From a virus: a stretch of 36,795 nucleotides of DNA. Under the pieces are notes generated by a model, which did not search any database, was not told the origin of the DNA, and worked only from the letters and a program-made list of their open reading frames with translations. Position numbers and translations under genes: made by a program. This document shows positions 1 to 6,920 of the stretch, one piece after another (position 1 is the stretch's first letter; each line of letters opens with the position of its first letter). The DNA is taken from the IMG/VR virus record IMGVR_UViG_3300032282_002109, positions 1 to 36,795 of that record; one strand, given 5' to 3'.

Positions 1-222
1 GCACGATCCATAGTATTTTTTCCAGTCAGACTCCATCTTAGTTCGTCTACTCTTGCCTCTCTCTTTGCGGAAAGACCAGAAATATTTTCTACCAATATAG
101 TCCCTACCAGTTTTGTCGCAATGAATATGGTATACAAAACCAAAATAATCCTGTATATCACCTGAGACAAACACTTTTCCATTATAGGTCCAAGGGTTCT
201 CATAGTCAATATCTGTACTCAT
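1..222 (-). CDS. GIY-YIG-like nuclease-family protein, C-terminus cut by window edge
   Basis: The reading frame starts with ATG at 222 and is still open at base 1, giving 74 visible residues. A GFVY segment (residues 28-31) is followed about ten residues later by YIG (42-44) and then basic residues (GRKYF). This is the spacing of the first two motifs of the GIY-YIG nuclease fold. A later ESDWKKYYGS segment resembles small phage GIY-YIG-like proteins. The catalytic Arg and Glu cannot be assigned confidently in this partial frame. The start lies 17 bp inside the end of the upstream gene (206-367), which suggests translational coupling. It could be a homing-type endonuclease or a degenerate relative with another role. 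Confidence 0.6.
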   Translation of the reverse strand, partial: MSTDIDYENPWTYNGKVFVSGDIQDYFGFVYHIHCDKTGRDYIGRKYFWSFRKERGKSRRTKMESDWKKYYGSC

Positions 223-367
223 CTATCATATGCAATACTTCGTCCAGATATTTATTTGCAAGTCCTTTCATGTCCATATCGTGACGAACATGATCCACAT
301 GCAACTGATGTTTTAACTCTAAGACACGAATTTTAATTTCGTCCTTTGTTATTCTATTTTTAGACAT
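206..367 (-). CDS. Small charged hypothetical protein, 53 aa
   Basis: ATG at 367 opens a 53-codon frame beginning MSKNRITKDEIKIRVLELKH. It is charged and probably helical, rich in Lys, Asp, His and Leu, with no membrane segment or recognised motif. Its start codon directly follows the T-tract of the terminator hairpin at 368-392, and the only Shine-Dalgarno-like AAGGAGG is the 5' arm of that hairpin, about 17 nt upstream. Its last 17 bp overlap the GIY-YIG-like gene. The tight packing supports a real gene; the function is unknown. Confidence 0.6.
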   Translation of the reverse strand: MSKNRITKDEIKIRVLELKHQLHVDHVRHDMDMKGLANKYLDEVLHMIDEYRY

Positions 368-392
368 AAAAAAAGGAGGGTATTCCTCCTTT
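368..392 (-). terminator. Intrinsic terminator after nrdB and the 50-aa gene
   Basis: Read on the minus strand, an 8-bp stem (AAAGGAGG/CCTCCTTT) with a 5-nt loop is followed by seven T residues. It begins at the stop codon of the 391-543 gene and ends one base before the ATG at 367. It probably ends most nrdA-nrdB transcripts. The 5' arm is also a perfect Shine-Dalgarno sequence, so read-through RNA would hide that site in the stem. Confidence 0.8.
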
Positions 393-543
393 ATGTATTG
401 GAATTACTAATCCATTCTTTACAATAGTCATAATCGCCAAACAGATACTCATCAGATTCTGCGGCTTCTTGATATGCGTTCAGGATTTCCTGTTCACACC
501 ATTCATCATAATTGGAATCCTGCGAAAGTATTTTTGGTAACAT
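391..543 (-). CDS. Small acidic hypothetical protein, 50 aa
   Basis: ATG at 543 lies inside the 3' end of nrdB in another frame and opens 50 codons beginning MLPKILSQDSNYDEWCEQEI. The product is strongly acidic and aromatic (several Asp, Glu, Tyr and Trp) with two Cys and no membrane segment. It fills the otherwise empty stretch between nrdB and the terminator and stops exactly at the terminator stem. The overlap with nrdB is 38 bp. No family is recognised. The composition looks like a real acidic phage protein, but homologues would be needed to confirm it. Confidence 0.5.
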   Translation of the reverse strand: MLPKILSQDSNYDEWCEQEILNAYQEAAESDEYLFGDYDYCKEWISNSNT

Positions 544-1636
544 CTTGTTTAATACCACCGACGACATAGGATTCTACTTCCGTTTCCTGGGGAGCAACCT
601 GGAGACCTTTAGAGGAAATCCAGTGCTGAGTCCAAGGAAGTGGATTGTTGTTTGCTGAAATATCATATTGGGGTTTGAGTCCGATTGCTTTTAGTCTACG
701 GTTTGCAATCCATTCAACATATTGTTGTAACAGTTTGTCATTGAGTCCAATCATGCTGCCATCTTTGAACAGATAATCTGCCCATTTCTTTTCTTCATTT
801 ACAGCGCGATCAAACATCTTATAAACCCACTCTTCTTCTTCTTTTGCAATTTGCTTCATCTCTGGATCATCACCATCACGCCACTTGTTTAAAATATTTT
901 GCGTGATTGCTAGGTGTTGGTTTTCGTCTCTTGCGATAAGACTAATGATTTTAGCGGATCCTTCCATAAGCTTAAGTTCGCCAAAGGCGAAACTACAAGC
1001 AAAACTAACGTAGAAGCGAATACCTTCAAGAATATTAACGTTTGCGATTGCTCTGTAGAGTTTTCGTTTAACGTCATTGAGATTTTCCTTTGCGTATGTG
1101 ACTCCTTCAAGTCTGTGCTTCCAAGATTCAGAAGCACCATAGTTTTGTGCTGATTGAATAAAGTCATCATAAGACTCTGTAACGGTCTTGGCCCGCTCTA
1201 GAATGCGCTCATCATGAATGATAGTGTCAAACACCTCAGTGGGATCTGAATAAACGTTTTTGATGATGTATGTGTAAGAACGTGAGTGAATCATTTCCAT
1301 GAATCCCCACACTTCCATACATGCTTCCAGTTCAGGAAGAGAGCAATATGGAAGAAATGCCATACCAGGTCCACGTCCCTGAACAGAATCAAGCATAATC
1401 TGATACTTCAGATTTGAAGTATAGATATGCTTCTGCTCTGGACGTAATGTGTGATAATCACCACGATCTTTTTGAAGGGAGACTTCTTCAGGTCTCCAGA
1501 AATATCCAAGTTGCTGTGTAGTTAGTTTATCGAATACTGGGTATTTGTATGAATCATATCTTTGAACTCCAAGAGGAGCTCCAAAAAACATTGGTTGTTT
1601 TTTTGTATCAACTTGTTCAGAATTAAAAACAGTCAT
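506..1636 (-). CDS. nrdB: Ribonucleotide reductase class Ia beta subunit
   Basis: NrdB carries the di-iron/tyrosyl radical cofactor that starts ribonucleotide reduction on NrdA. The chosen ATG at 1636 gives 376 residues starting MTVFNSEQVD, which aligns with the T4 NrdB N-terminus (MSTVFN..VD...PMFFG) and has an AAAGGA just upstream. A longer frame from GTG at 1696 overlaps nrdA and looks less likely. Di-iron ligands are visible: Asp in LDSVQGR, Glu and His in MEMIHSRSY (its Tyr matches the radical tyrosine), and ExxH in ARDENQHL. The C-terminal tail should dock to NrdA. It lies immediately downstream of nrdA, and the pair feeds dNTPs to the phage replisome. Confidence 0.95.
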   Translation of the reverse strand: MTVFNSEQVDTKKQPMFFGAPLGVQRYDSYKYPVFDKLTTQQLGYFWRPEEVSLQKDRGDYHTLRPEQKHIYTSNLKYQIMLDSVQGRGPGMAFLPYCSLPELEACMEVWGFMEMIHSRSYTYIIKNVYSDPTEVFDTIIHDERILERAKTVTESYDDFIQSAQNYGASESWKHRLEGVTYAKENLNDVKRKLYRAIANVNILEGIRFYVSFACSFAFGELKLMEGSAKIISLIARDENQHLAITQNILNKWRDGDDPEMKQIAKEEEEWVYKMFDRAVNEEKKWADYLFKDGSMIGLNDKLLQQYVEWIANRRLKAIGLKPQYDISANNNPLPWTQHWISSKGLQVAPQETEVESYVVGGIKQDVTKNTFAGFQL

Positions 1637-1676
1637 TCCTTTAACTGTTGTCACTTGTTCATCAACCGACGAAACC

Positions 1677-3977
1677 TTAAACTGCACAGGATTCACACTC
1701 TCCCTCCTCTACTGAACTTAATTCATTTAACAGATCTTCAAGATTGGATTTCTTTTCCTCTACTACCTCATCAGTCTTAATATCATAAGTGTTTTGGTAG
1801 TAGGATGTTTTCCATCCATACTTGTATGTAGTCAAAAAGTCATTTGCCATCACTGACACAGGAACTTCATTGTCTGGATAATTCTCTGGATTATAGGACC
1901 AGTTTCCAGAAATCGCTTGATCAAAGAACTTCTGCATAACAGCAACAATATGAATATACCCACGATTGCTAGGCATATCCCAGAGCAACGTATAATTGTT
2001 CTTAAGTGTTTGGTACTGAGGAACAACTTGCTTGAGTGGACCTTTCTTCGACTTCTTAATGGACAAGAATCCACGAGGAGGTTCGATTCCATTGGTTGCG
2101 TTTGACACAACGGAACTGCTCTCCGATGGCATCTGTGCGGACAATGTTGAGTGCCTGAGGCCATGTTCCAGGATTGATGCTCTAAGAGATTCCCAATCAT
2201 GCTGATAAGAAACAGAAGAAATTTCGTCTACATCTTTTTTGTATGTATCGATTGGAAGAATGCCATCAGCATACTTGGTGCGTCCAAAGTTTTCACAATA
2301 ACCTTTCTCTTTAGCCAGTTGATTGGATGCTTTCAGCAGATAATATTGGAAAGATTCTGAAAGTCCATGCACAGCATCCCATGCTTCCTGAGAATCATAA
2401 TTGAATCCAAGTTTTGCCAAATAGTGTGCAAGACCAATAAACCCTATACCAAGCGAACGACGTGCCTTGGTGGCAATCTCCGCTGCCTTTACAGGATACT
2501 TTTGATAGTCAATCAACTCCTCCAATCCTCGAACAGACAGATCGCAAAGATCTTCCAATTCATCATCAGACTTTACCTTACCAACATTGATAGCAGACAG
2601 AATGCAAAGTGCAATCTCACCATGCTCATCATCAATATGTTGAATTGGATAAGTAGGAAGAGTGATTTCCTGACACAGATTGCTCATCTCAACTTTATCC
2701 TTGAAGGATGAATGAGAATTGCAGTGGTCAATATTCATGATATAGACGCGACCCGTTTCCGCACGTTCTTTGAGAAGGTTGAGAATGAGTTCTTGCGCTT
2801 TAACAGTTTTTTTCTTAACGGACGGATCTTTCTCATATTGACAGTAGAGATCATCAAAGCGATCTGATCCGAAAGCATCATAAAGTCCAGGTACATCATG
2901 TGGGGAGAAAAGAGTGATCTCGCCGTCTTGAATAAATCTTTCATAGAACAACTTGCTAATTTGAATTGAATAGTCAAGTTTACGGACACGATTATCTTCC
3001 GTTCCCTTGTTGTTTTTGAGAACAATGATGTCTTCTATTTCTTGATGCCAGATCGGAAAGTGGACCGTAGCTGATCCACCTCTGATGCCATTCTGAGTGC
3101 AGCATCGGACAGTTGCTTCAAACTTCTTGAGGAATGGAACAACACCAGTGTGCTGAACTTCTCCATCTCGGATTTTGCTGTTGATGCCACGGATTCTGCC
3201 TGCGTTGATACCAATTCCTGCTCTTTGCGCCACATAACGACCAATTGCCATATCAGAGCTGAAGATACTGTCAAGGGTGTCATCAACGTCAACAAGAACG
3301 CAACTTGCAAATTGGCGAAGTGGGGTTCTAACGCCTGCCATGATCGGCGTAGGAATGTTGATTTTGTGCTTGGAGATTGCGTCATAGTACCTCTTAACGT
3401 ATGACATTCTAGTTTCTTTGGGATACTCTGCAAAGACTGTCAGAGCAATCAACATGTACATAAATTGTGGCGTTTCATAAACTCCGCCACTGCTTCTGTC
3501 CTGCACGAGGTACTTATCAACGACCTGACGTAAACCCGCGTAAGTGAACAGATAGTCACGATCATGATCAACGTATGAATTAGCCTTCTCAATGTCTTCT
3601 TGGGAATATTTGTTGTAGATATCATGGTCATAAACTCCCGCACTAACACAATCAATAATGTGTTGTTCCAATGTAGGAAGTTCATTCATTCTTCCATAGA
3701 GACTTTTTCTAAGAGAAAACAAAAGAAGTCTTGCAGCAACATATTGATAGTTTGGATGATCAAGATCAATGAGATCCGAAGCTGAACGAATCAGAATCTC
3801 TTGAATCTCTGCTGTTGAAATGCCATCATAAAACTGAATACCTGATGTCATCTCAACTTGACTCGCAGAGACGCCTGCAAGACCCTTACATGCCTCTTCA
3901 ACCATCACATGCATCTTGTCTAGGTCAAGAGACTCAATTCGACCATCACGCTTTTTAACCTTTGTTCCGTTGCTCAT
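1677..3977 (-). CDS. nrdA: Ribonucleotide reductase class Ia alpha subunit
   Basis: The 766-residue large subunit reduces ribonucleoside diphosphates to deoxyribonucleotides. An ATP-cone-like segment occupies roughly residues 1-95 (VKKRDGRIESLDLDKM onward), implying allosteric activity control. Catalytic signatures are visible: Cys in FASCVLVD, the NLCQE motif (Asn, thiyl Cys, Glu), Cys in ALCILSA and the C-terminal redox pair CESC. Length matches T4 and E. coli NrdA. The ATG at 3977 overlaps the primase stop by 4 bp (ATGA), so primase and nrdA are probably co-translated from the promoter near 4.97 kb. No inactivating change is seen. Confidence 0.96.
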   Translation of the reverse strand: MSNGTKVKKRDGRIESLDLDKMHVMVEEACKGLAGVSASQVEMTSGIQFYDGISTAEIQEILIRSASDLIDLDHPNYQYVAARLLLFSLRKSLYGRMNELPTLEQHIIDCVSAGVYDHDIYNKYSQEDIEKANSYVDHDRDYLFTYAGLRQVVDKYLVQDRSSGGVYETPQFMYMLIALTVFAEYPKETRMSYVKRYYDAISKHKINIPTPIMAGVRTPLRQFASCVLVDVDDTLDSIFSSDMAIGRYVAQRAGIGINAGRIRGINSKIRDGEVQHTGVVPFLKKFEATVRCCTQNGIRGGSATVHFPIWHQEIEDIIVLKNNKGTEDNRVRKLDYSIQISKLFYERFIQDGEITLFSPHDVPGLYDAFGSDRFDDLYCQYEKDPSVKKKTVKAQELILNLLKERAETGRVYIMNIDHCNSHSSFKDKVEMSNLCQEITLPTYPIQHIDDEHGEIALCILSAINVGKVKSDDELEDLCDLSVRGLEELIDYQKYPVKAAEIATKARRSLGIGFIGLAHYLAKLGFNYDSQEAWDAVHGLSESFQYYLLKASNQLAKEKGYCENFGRTKYADGILPIDTYKKDVDEISSVSYQHDWESLRASILEHGLRHSTLSAQMPSESSSVVSNATNGIEPPRGFLSIKKSKKGPLKQVVPQYQTLKNNYTLLWDMPSNRGYIHIVAVMQKFFDQAISGNWSYNPENYPDNEVPVSVMANDFLTTYKYGWKTSYYQNTYDIKTDEVVEEKKSNLEDLLNELSSVEEGECESCAV

Positions 3978-4942
3978 ATTCTCTTCCAGGTGGTAAATTT
4001 AAGTTTTGCGTCTAATCCACTATAGGTATTTGATTCTATCACAGATTGAACATTCAGTCCAGATAGAACCATATCATTAATGTCCTTCTCTTTTATACTA
4101 GAGGGCCAGATGACGATTCTTTCTCCTTTATCAATGGTGCGGGAGATTCTTGATATAATTTCTTTATTTCGTGGTTCGTTATCATAGATCCACACAGGAT
4201 TGTCAATCCCCCACTTACCAAGATCACCATCAGCTCCACACAGAGCAATCGAATTTGAAATGAATGTTGAGTCAAATGGTCCTTCTGTAACATAAACGGT
4301 TTGTTTTGTATCGATTGTATCAAGTCCATAGATTTTTGGAGCATCATCAAAAAGCATGACAGTGATGTATTTATTTGGTGATGGACCTAATGCTCTCCCC
4401 TGAAAACCAATTAAATCCTTTTGATAATACAAAGGGATTATGATGCGAGACTCTTCGAAATCTGTGTTTGCAAATGTTGACTTAAGCGAGTTAGCAAACT
4501 CTTTAAACTTTTCTGCAAAATAAAACTTCGTTGGATCGAGTTTACGTTTCTCAAGATAGGTTCTACCACGCTCCACTTCAGAACATAAAGGGAGAACAAT
4601 CTTGGTTTTAAATACAGGTGCTTCAAAAACGAAATTGGGTTCATCTGCTACAAAGTTTCTACCAGTATGACCTTCTTTAAACTTTTCAAATGTATATTGT
4701 TTGTAGGTAACAACATCTATTTGCTTTAGAAAGTTATTGAAAGATATATTGACTCCACAATTATGACACTTAAAGTTTGTATTATTCTTTACTTGATAAA
4801 GATATCCTCGTGCCTTGTTTTTATTCTTTTGAGAGTCTCCACAAATAGGACAACGAAAGTTATAAAGGTTTGATTTTACTCTTTTAAATTTTTGTAGTTT
4901 TGTAGAAATCAAATTGATGTACTTTACATCAACAAAATCCAT
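3974..4942 (-). CDS. 61: DNA primase, T4 gp61-like
   Basis: Gp61 makes RNA primers on the lagging strand with the gp41 helicase. The 322-residue product (T4: about 342) has an N-terminal zinc-binding module with CPICGDS and FKCHNCG around residues 31-62, followed by a TOPRIM-like half including YVTEGPFDS and, after it, an acidic VWIYDNEP segment. The start is ATG at 4942, about 20 nt from the expected transcription start of the sigma70-type promoter at 4966-4993, without a clear Shine-Dalgarno sequence. It is the first gene of a unit gp61-nrdA-nrdB. Its helicase partner gp41 is 7 kb away, beyond the late-type block. Confidence 0.92.
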   Translation of the reverse strand: MDFVDVKYINLISTKLQKFKRVKSNLYNFRCPICGDSQKNKNKARGYLYQVKNNTNFKCHNCGVNISFNNFLKQIDVVTYKQYTFEKFKEGHTGRNFVADEPNFVFEAPVFKTKIVLPLCSEVERGRTYLEKRKLDPTKFYFAEKFKEFANSLKSTFANTDFEESRIIIPLYYQKDLIGFQGRALGPSPNKYITVMLFDDAPKIYGLDTIDTKQTVYVTEGPFDSTFISNSIALCGADGDLGKWGIDNPVWIYDNEPRNKEIISRISRTIDKGERIVIWPSSIKEKDINDMVLSGLNVQSVIESNTYSGLDAKLKFTTWKRI

Positions 4943-4965
4943 GATGAATCAAAAGTATTTCCCGT

Positions 4966-4993
4966 ATTCTACCACACTATCTAACTTTGTCAA
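4966..4993 (-). promoter_or_regulatory. Sigma70-type promoter for primase-nrdA-nrdB
   Basis: On the minus strand, TTGACA (4988-4993) is separated by 16 bp from TAGAAT (4966-4971). This is a near-consensus host-type promoter, as expected for phage early genes. Transcription would start near 4960 and give a leader of about 20 nt before the primase ATG at 4942. The -35 begins only a few bases beyond the terminator hairpin at 4998-5037. Confidence 0.8.
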
Positions 4994-4997
4994 GGCA

Positions 4998-5037
4998 AAA
5001 TGAAGTCATAATTCCTGTCCATTTTATGACTTCATTT
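4998..5037 (-). terminator. Perfect inverted repeat, terminator-like, ending the late block
   Basis: A perfect stem of at least 13 bp (AATGAAGTCATAA with its complement) encloses a 12-nt loop and is followed on the minus strand by TTTTGCC. The stem is AT-rich but long. It follows the last gene of the 5.1-11.1 kb block and immediately precedes the -35 of the primase promoter. The 5038-5106 stretch between it and the upstream gene shows no convincing gene. Confidence 0.65.
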
Positions 5038-5106
5038 GTAATTTTTTGAAGAGAATATGTTGTTACTTTTTTCTTGATTTTCATGGCAACTAGTGCCAAC
5101 GCTCAA

Positions 5107-5490
5107 TTATTTATCGGGAGCGATTGTTTGTTGGTGAGTATGTCCCTCGTGTTGAACTTGCATTTCTGATGGTGTCCACCAACCAGATGCTAATGTTGAA
5201 AATGCTGTAGTTAATACAACAAGAACGGCTCCGCATCCAACAGTCATCCATTTAATTCTAGCAACATCTTCTAATTTTATTTCCATTCTTCCAATTTTTT
5301 CAACAAGATTTATATCTTCTCTTGCACATTGATCAAGTCTTTCATCATGAACTGCAAGCATTTTACAAATGTTCTGGTTTGTTTCACTTAATGTTTGAAT
5401 GGCAGCATCTACACGCTCTACCATTTCTTCGTGAATTTTAACTCTTTCTTCAAGAACTGCAACTTTAATTTTGGAGTCTTGACCGAACAT
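5107..5490 (-). CDS. Coiled-coil protein with one membrane segment, 127 aa
   Basis: Residues 1-78 are charged and heptad-like (VAVLEERVKIHEEMVERVD...), predicting a coiled coil. A hydrophobic segment, about residues 80-103 (MTVGCGAVLVVLTTAFSTLA), is followed by a short His-rich tail. This layout recalls small phage coiled-coil/membrane proteins of the XhlA/holin-accessory type, but I see no family-defining motif. The ATG at 5490 follows the previous stop by 4 nt, with AAGG upstream. It could act in the membrane during lysis or be a virion-associated protein; both are inference. Confidence 0.7.
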   Translation of the reverse strand: MFGQDSKIKVAVLEERVKIHEEMVERVDAAIQTLSETNQNICKMLAVHDERLDQCAREDINLVEKIGRMEIKLEDVARIKWMTVGCGAVLVVLTTAFSTLASGWWTPSEMQVQHEGHTHQQTIAPDK

Positions 5491-5494
5491 TGCC

Positions 5495-5704
5495 TTACTG
5501 CGATGGTTTCTTTTTCATCCAGCGTTTTCTGGATCCTATTCCTAAAGATGCATATTTCTTTCTTCTTGTCATTCCCATCACAGGATCAAATCCAGCAGTA
5601 GGTCCTTTGGGATCAGAAGAACCACTAAACCCACCAGAGCCTCCAGGTGCATTAGCAACCATTTGCTCTCTAATCATTTGAATGATCTTATCAATCTTTG
5701 CCAT
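5495..5704 (-). CDS. Small Gly-rich basic protein, 69 aa
   Basis: A short N-terminal helix (MAKIDKIIQMIREQMVAN) is followed by a Gly/Ser/Pro-rich linker and a basic tail ending RKRWMKKKPSQ. The protein is typical of small proteins in cyanophage virion clusters, although I cannot assign a role. The ATG at 5704 overlaps the stop of the upstream gene by 14 bp. The Gly-rich middle suggests a flexible linker between a helix and a nucleic-acid- or protein-binding basic end. Confidence 0.7.
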   Translation of the reverse strand: MAKIDKIIQMIREQMVANAPGGSGGFSGSSDPKGPTAGFDPVMGMTRRKKYASLGIGSRKRWMKKKPSQ

Positions 5705-6083
5705 CTTTATTGTAGATCTTTTGGAGTTGTGATAAACATTCTATATCCACAGGAATATCATGAATATAACCCTTTGGATACTGTGGAAATTTATTCAGAA
5801 AAATTATAAAAGTTTTCAGTGAGGACCAAAGTTCTTTTTCGATTTTGAAAAACAACATTGGAGTTGCAGCTTCACCAAATATATTATACAGAATTATAAA
5901 ATGATTCAACAAAAGGTGAGTTTTTAACTCACCTGTGTTTTTATATTTCTTCAGAAGTCGTTTAATATACTTGAAGTGATGTAAATCTTTATCAAAATCT
6001 TCTTTGGTTACCGCTTGAGGATTTTCATAATTTTTAATCGCAAAAAGGAGGAAATTTTCCTCATTCAATTCATTAAAGATCAT
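5691..6083 (-). CDS. Conserved-looking T4-like hypothetical protein, 130 aa
   Basis: The 130-residue product starts MIFNELNEENFLLFAIKNYE and looks largely helical, with basic KRLLKKYKNTGELK and an aromatic-rich hydrophobic core (LLLNHFIILYNIFG). I recall similar proteins as conserved in T4-like cyanophages, but no function is established. It lies between a virion-like gene and the small Gly-rich gene, in a tight run of genes behind the late promoter at 6645-6652, so a role in virion assembly is the simplest inference. Confidence 0.75.
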   Translation of the reverse strand: MIFNELNEENFLLFAIKNYENPQAVTKEDFDKDLHHFKYIKRLLKKYKNTGELKTHLLLNHFIILYNIFGEAATPMLFFKIEKELWSSLKTFIIFLNKFPQYPKGYIHDIPVDIECLSQLQKIYNKDGKD

Positions 6084-6089
6084 AAATCA

Positions 6090-6614
6090 TCAAGCAACAG
6101 TAGGATCACCGTCATACATTGGCAGACTTCCAGTGGTAATACCAGACATTGCAACCAGAGTTTCAGTCTTAACTCTTAAAGCACCTGTATTATCAACATA
6201 GGTGGTAACGCCAACCCAACCTTCATGTGTCAATGCATATGAAGTTCCTTGTGCAGCGGCAATTCCACCTTCTGCAACACCATAAATATGTGGTTCATAA
6301 TTAGTACGGTTTTCAGACCAGCGATAATCGAGAACAGTATATTTTGGCAATTCACTGATCCAGAAAGTTGTTGCAGCAATTGCAACACCACTGAGACCCA
6401 TTGTTGATGCAATAGACAGTTGAGTAGTACTTGCAATACCAACGATGACCGCGTTTCCACCTTCACCCAACGGACCGAAACGAATTACATCTCCAGTAGC
6501 TGCTGCACCGACCTGACCAAAAGTGGTTCCAGAACCAGTTACAACAAGAGTAGTGTAATCCAGAGTTACTGTGCCCCCACGGCCTTTGTTATCATTATTT
6601 CCCCAGAGTGCCAT
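6090..6614 (-). CDS. Putative virion structural protein, 174 aa
   Basis: The protein is Gly/Thr/Ala-rich with beta-strand-like repeats and few charges (GGTVTLDYTTLVVTGSGTTF, then more TG/VG turns), as is usual for phage capsid-decoration or tail proteins. It starts with MALWGNNDNKG at ATG 6614. The strongest late-promoter match in the window (TATAAATA, 6645-6652) sits about 30 bp upstream, after a terminator, so it is the first gene of its own late unit. No specific family is assigned. Confidence 0.75.
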   Translation of the reverse strand: MALWGNNDNKGRGGTVTLDYTTLVVTGSGTTFGQVGAAATGDVIRFGPLGEGGNAVIVGIASTTQLSIASTMGLSGVAIAATTFWISELPKYTVLDYRWSENRTNYEPHIYGVAEGGIAAAQGTSYALTHEGWVGVTTYVDNTGALRVKTETLVAMSGITTGSLPMYDGDPTVA

Positions 6615-6644
6615 GTCTTTACTCGTAAAAAATATTTCTAGTAA

Positions 6645-6652
6645 TATTTATA
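6645..6652 (-). promoter_or_regulatory. Late promoter, exact TATAAATA
   Basis: The minus strand reads TATAAATA, identical to the T4 late-promoter -10 consensus recognised by gp55-containing RNA polymerase. It directly follows the T-tract of the terminator at 6652-6680 and lies about 30 bp before the ATG at 6614. There is no -35, as expected for a late promoter. Confidence 0.85.
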
Positions 6653-6680
6653 AAAAAAGGAGACCTTAGATTTGGTCTCC
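6652..6680 (-). terminator. Intrinsic terminator after the 61-aa gene
   Basis: A 7-bp GGAGACC/GGTCTCC stem with an 8-nt loop is followed on the minus strand by seven T residues. It ends transcripts of the 6704-6889 gene, and its last T merges with the late promoter of the next unit. Confidence 0.88.
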
Positions 6681-6703
6681 GTTTAATTATTTTTTAATTA
6701 ATA

Positions 6704-6889
6704 TTATGGAGTTAAATCTTTAGCACCTTTCTTTTTTAATGCTGCTTGAGATTGAAGAAGAATAAGTGAAAGAATACCGTTTGATTTTACCTTTGGGTTT
6801 GCTCCGAGTGCTTCCGAAACTGCAAAGAGAACAGTTGCAATTAATGCTTCATTTGCTTTTGCCCAAGCAAATAATGCTGCTAACGACAT
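6704..6889 (-). CDS. Small hydrophobic protein, 61 aa
   Basis: The 61-residue product begins MSLAALFAWAKANEALIATV. It has one long hydrophobic stretch (about residues 1-28), a second amphipathic or hydrophobic stretch near residues 38-50, and a Lys-rich tail. A strong AGGAGG lies 6-7 nt before the ATG, the best ribosome-binding site in the late block, so expression should be high. A membrane or virion-associated role is plausible; a holin is possible by size and composition but nothing specific supports it. A terminator follows directly. Confidence 0.75.
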   Translation of the reverse strand: MSLAALFAWAKANEALIATVLFAVSEALGANPKVKSNGILSLILLQSQAALKKKGAKDLTP

Positions 6890-6910
6890 AATAACCTCCT
6901 TATACTATAT

Positions 6911-6918
6911 TATTTAGT
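6911..6918 (-). promoter_or_regulatory. Weak late-promoter-like ACTAAATA
   Basis: The minus strand reads ACTAAATA, keeping the TAAATA core of the late consensus, 21 bp before the ATG of the small hydrophobic gene at 6889. It partly overlaps the sequence just upstream of the AGGAGG ribosome-binding site. Two mismatches make it a weaker candidate than the site at 6645-6652. Confidence 0.4.
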
Positions 6919-6920
6919 AA

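Noticed and set aside
1637-1696. Upstream GTG start for NrdB adding 20 residues
   Set aside because: The added residues have no counterpart in T4 NrdB, the start would overlap nrdA by 20 bp, and an ATG with AAAGGA matches the known N-terminus.
4977-5084. 35-codon minus-strand frame starting MKIKKKVTTYSL
   Set aside because: It runs through the terminator-like hairpin and into the -35 and spacer of the primase promoter, has no ribosome-binding site and shows no family pattern.
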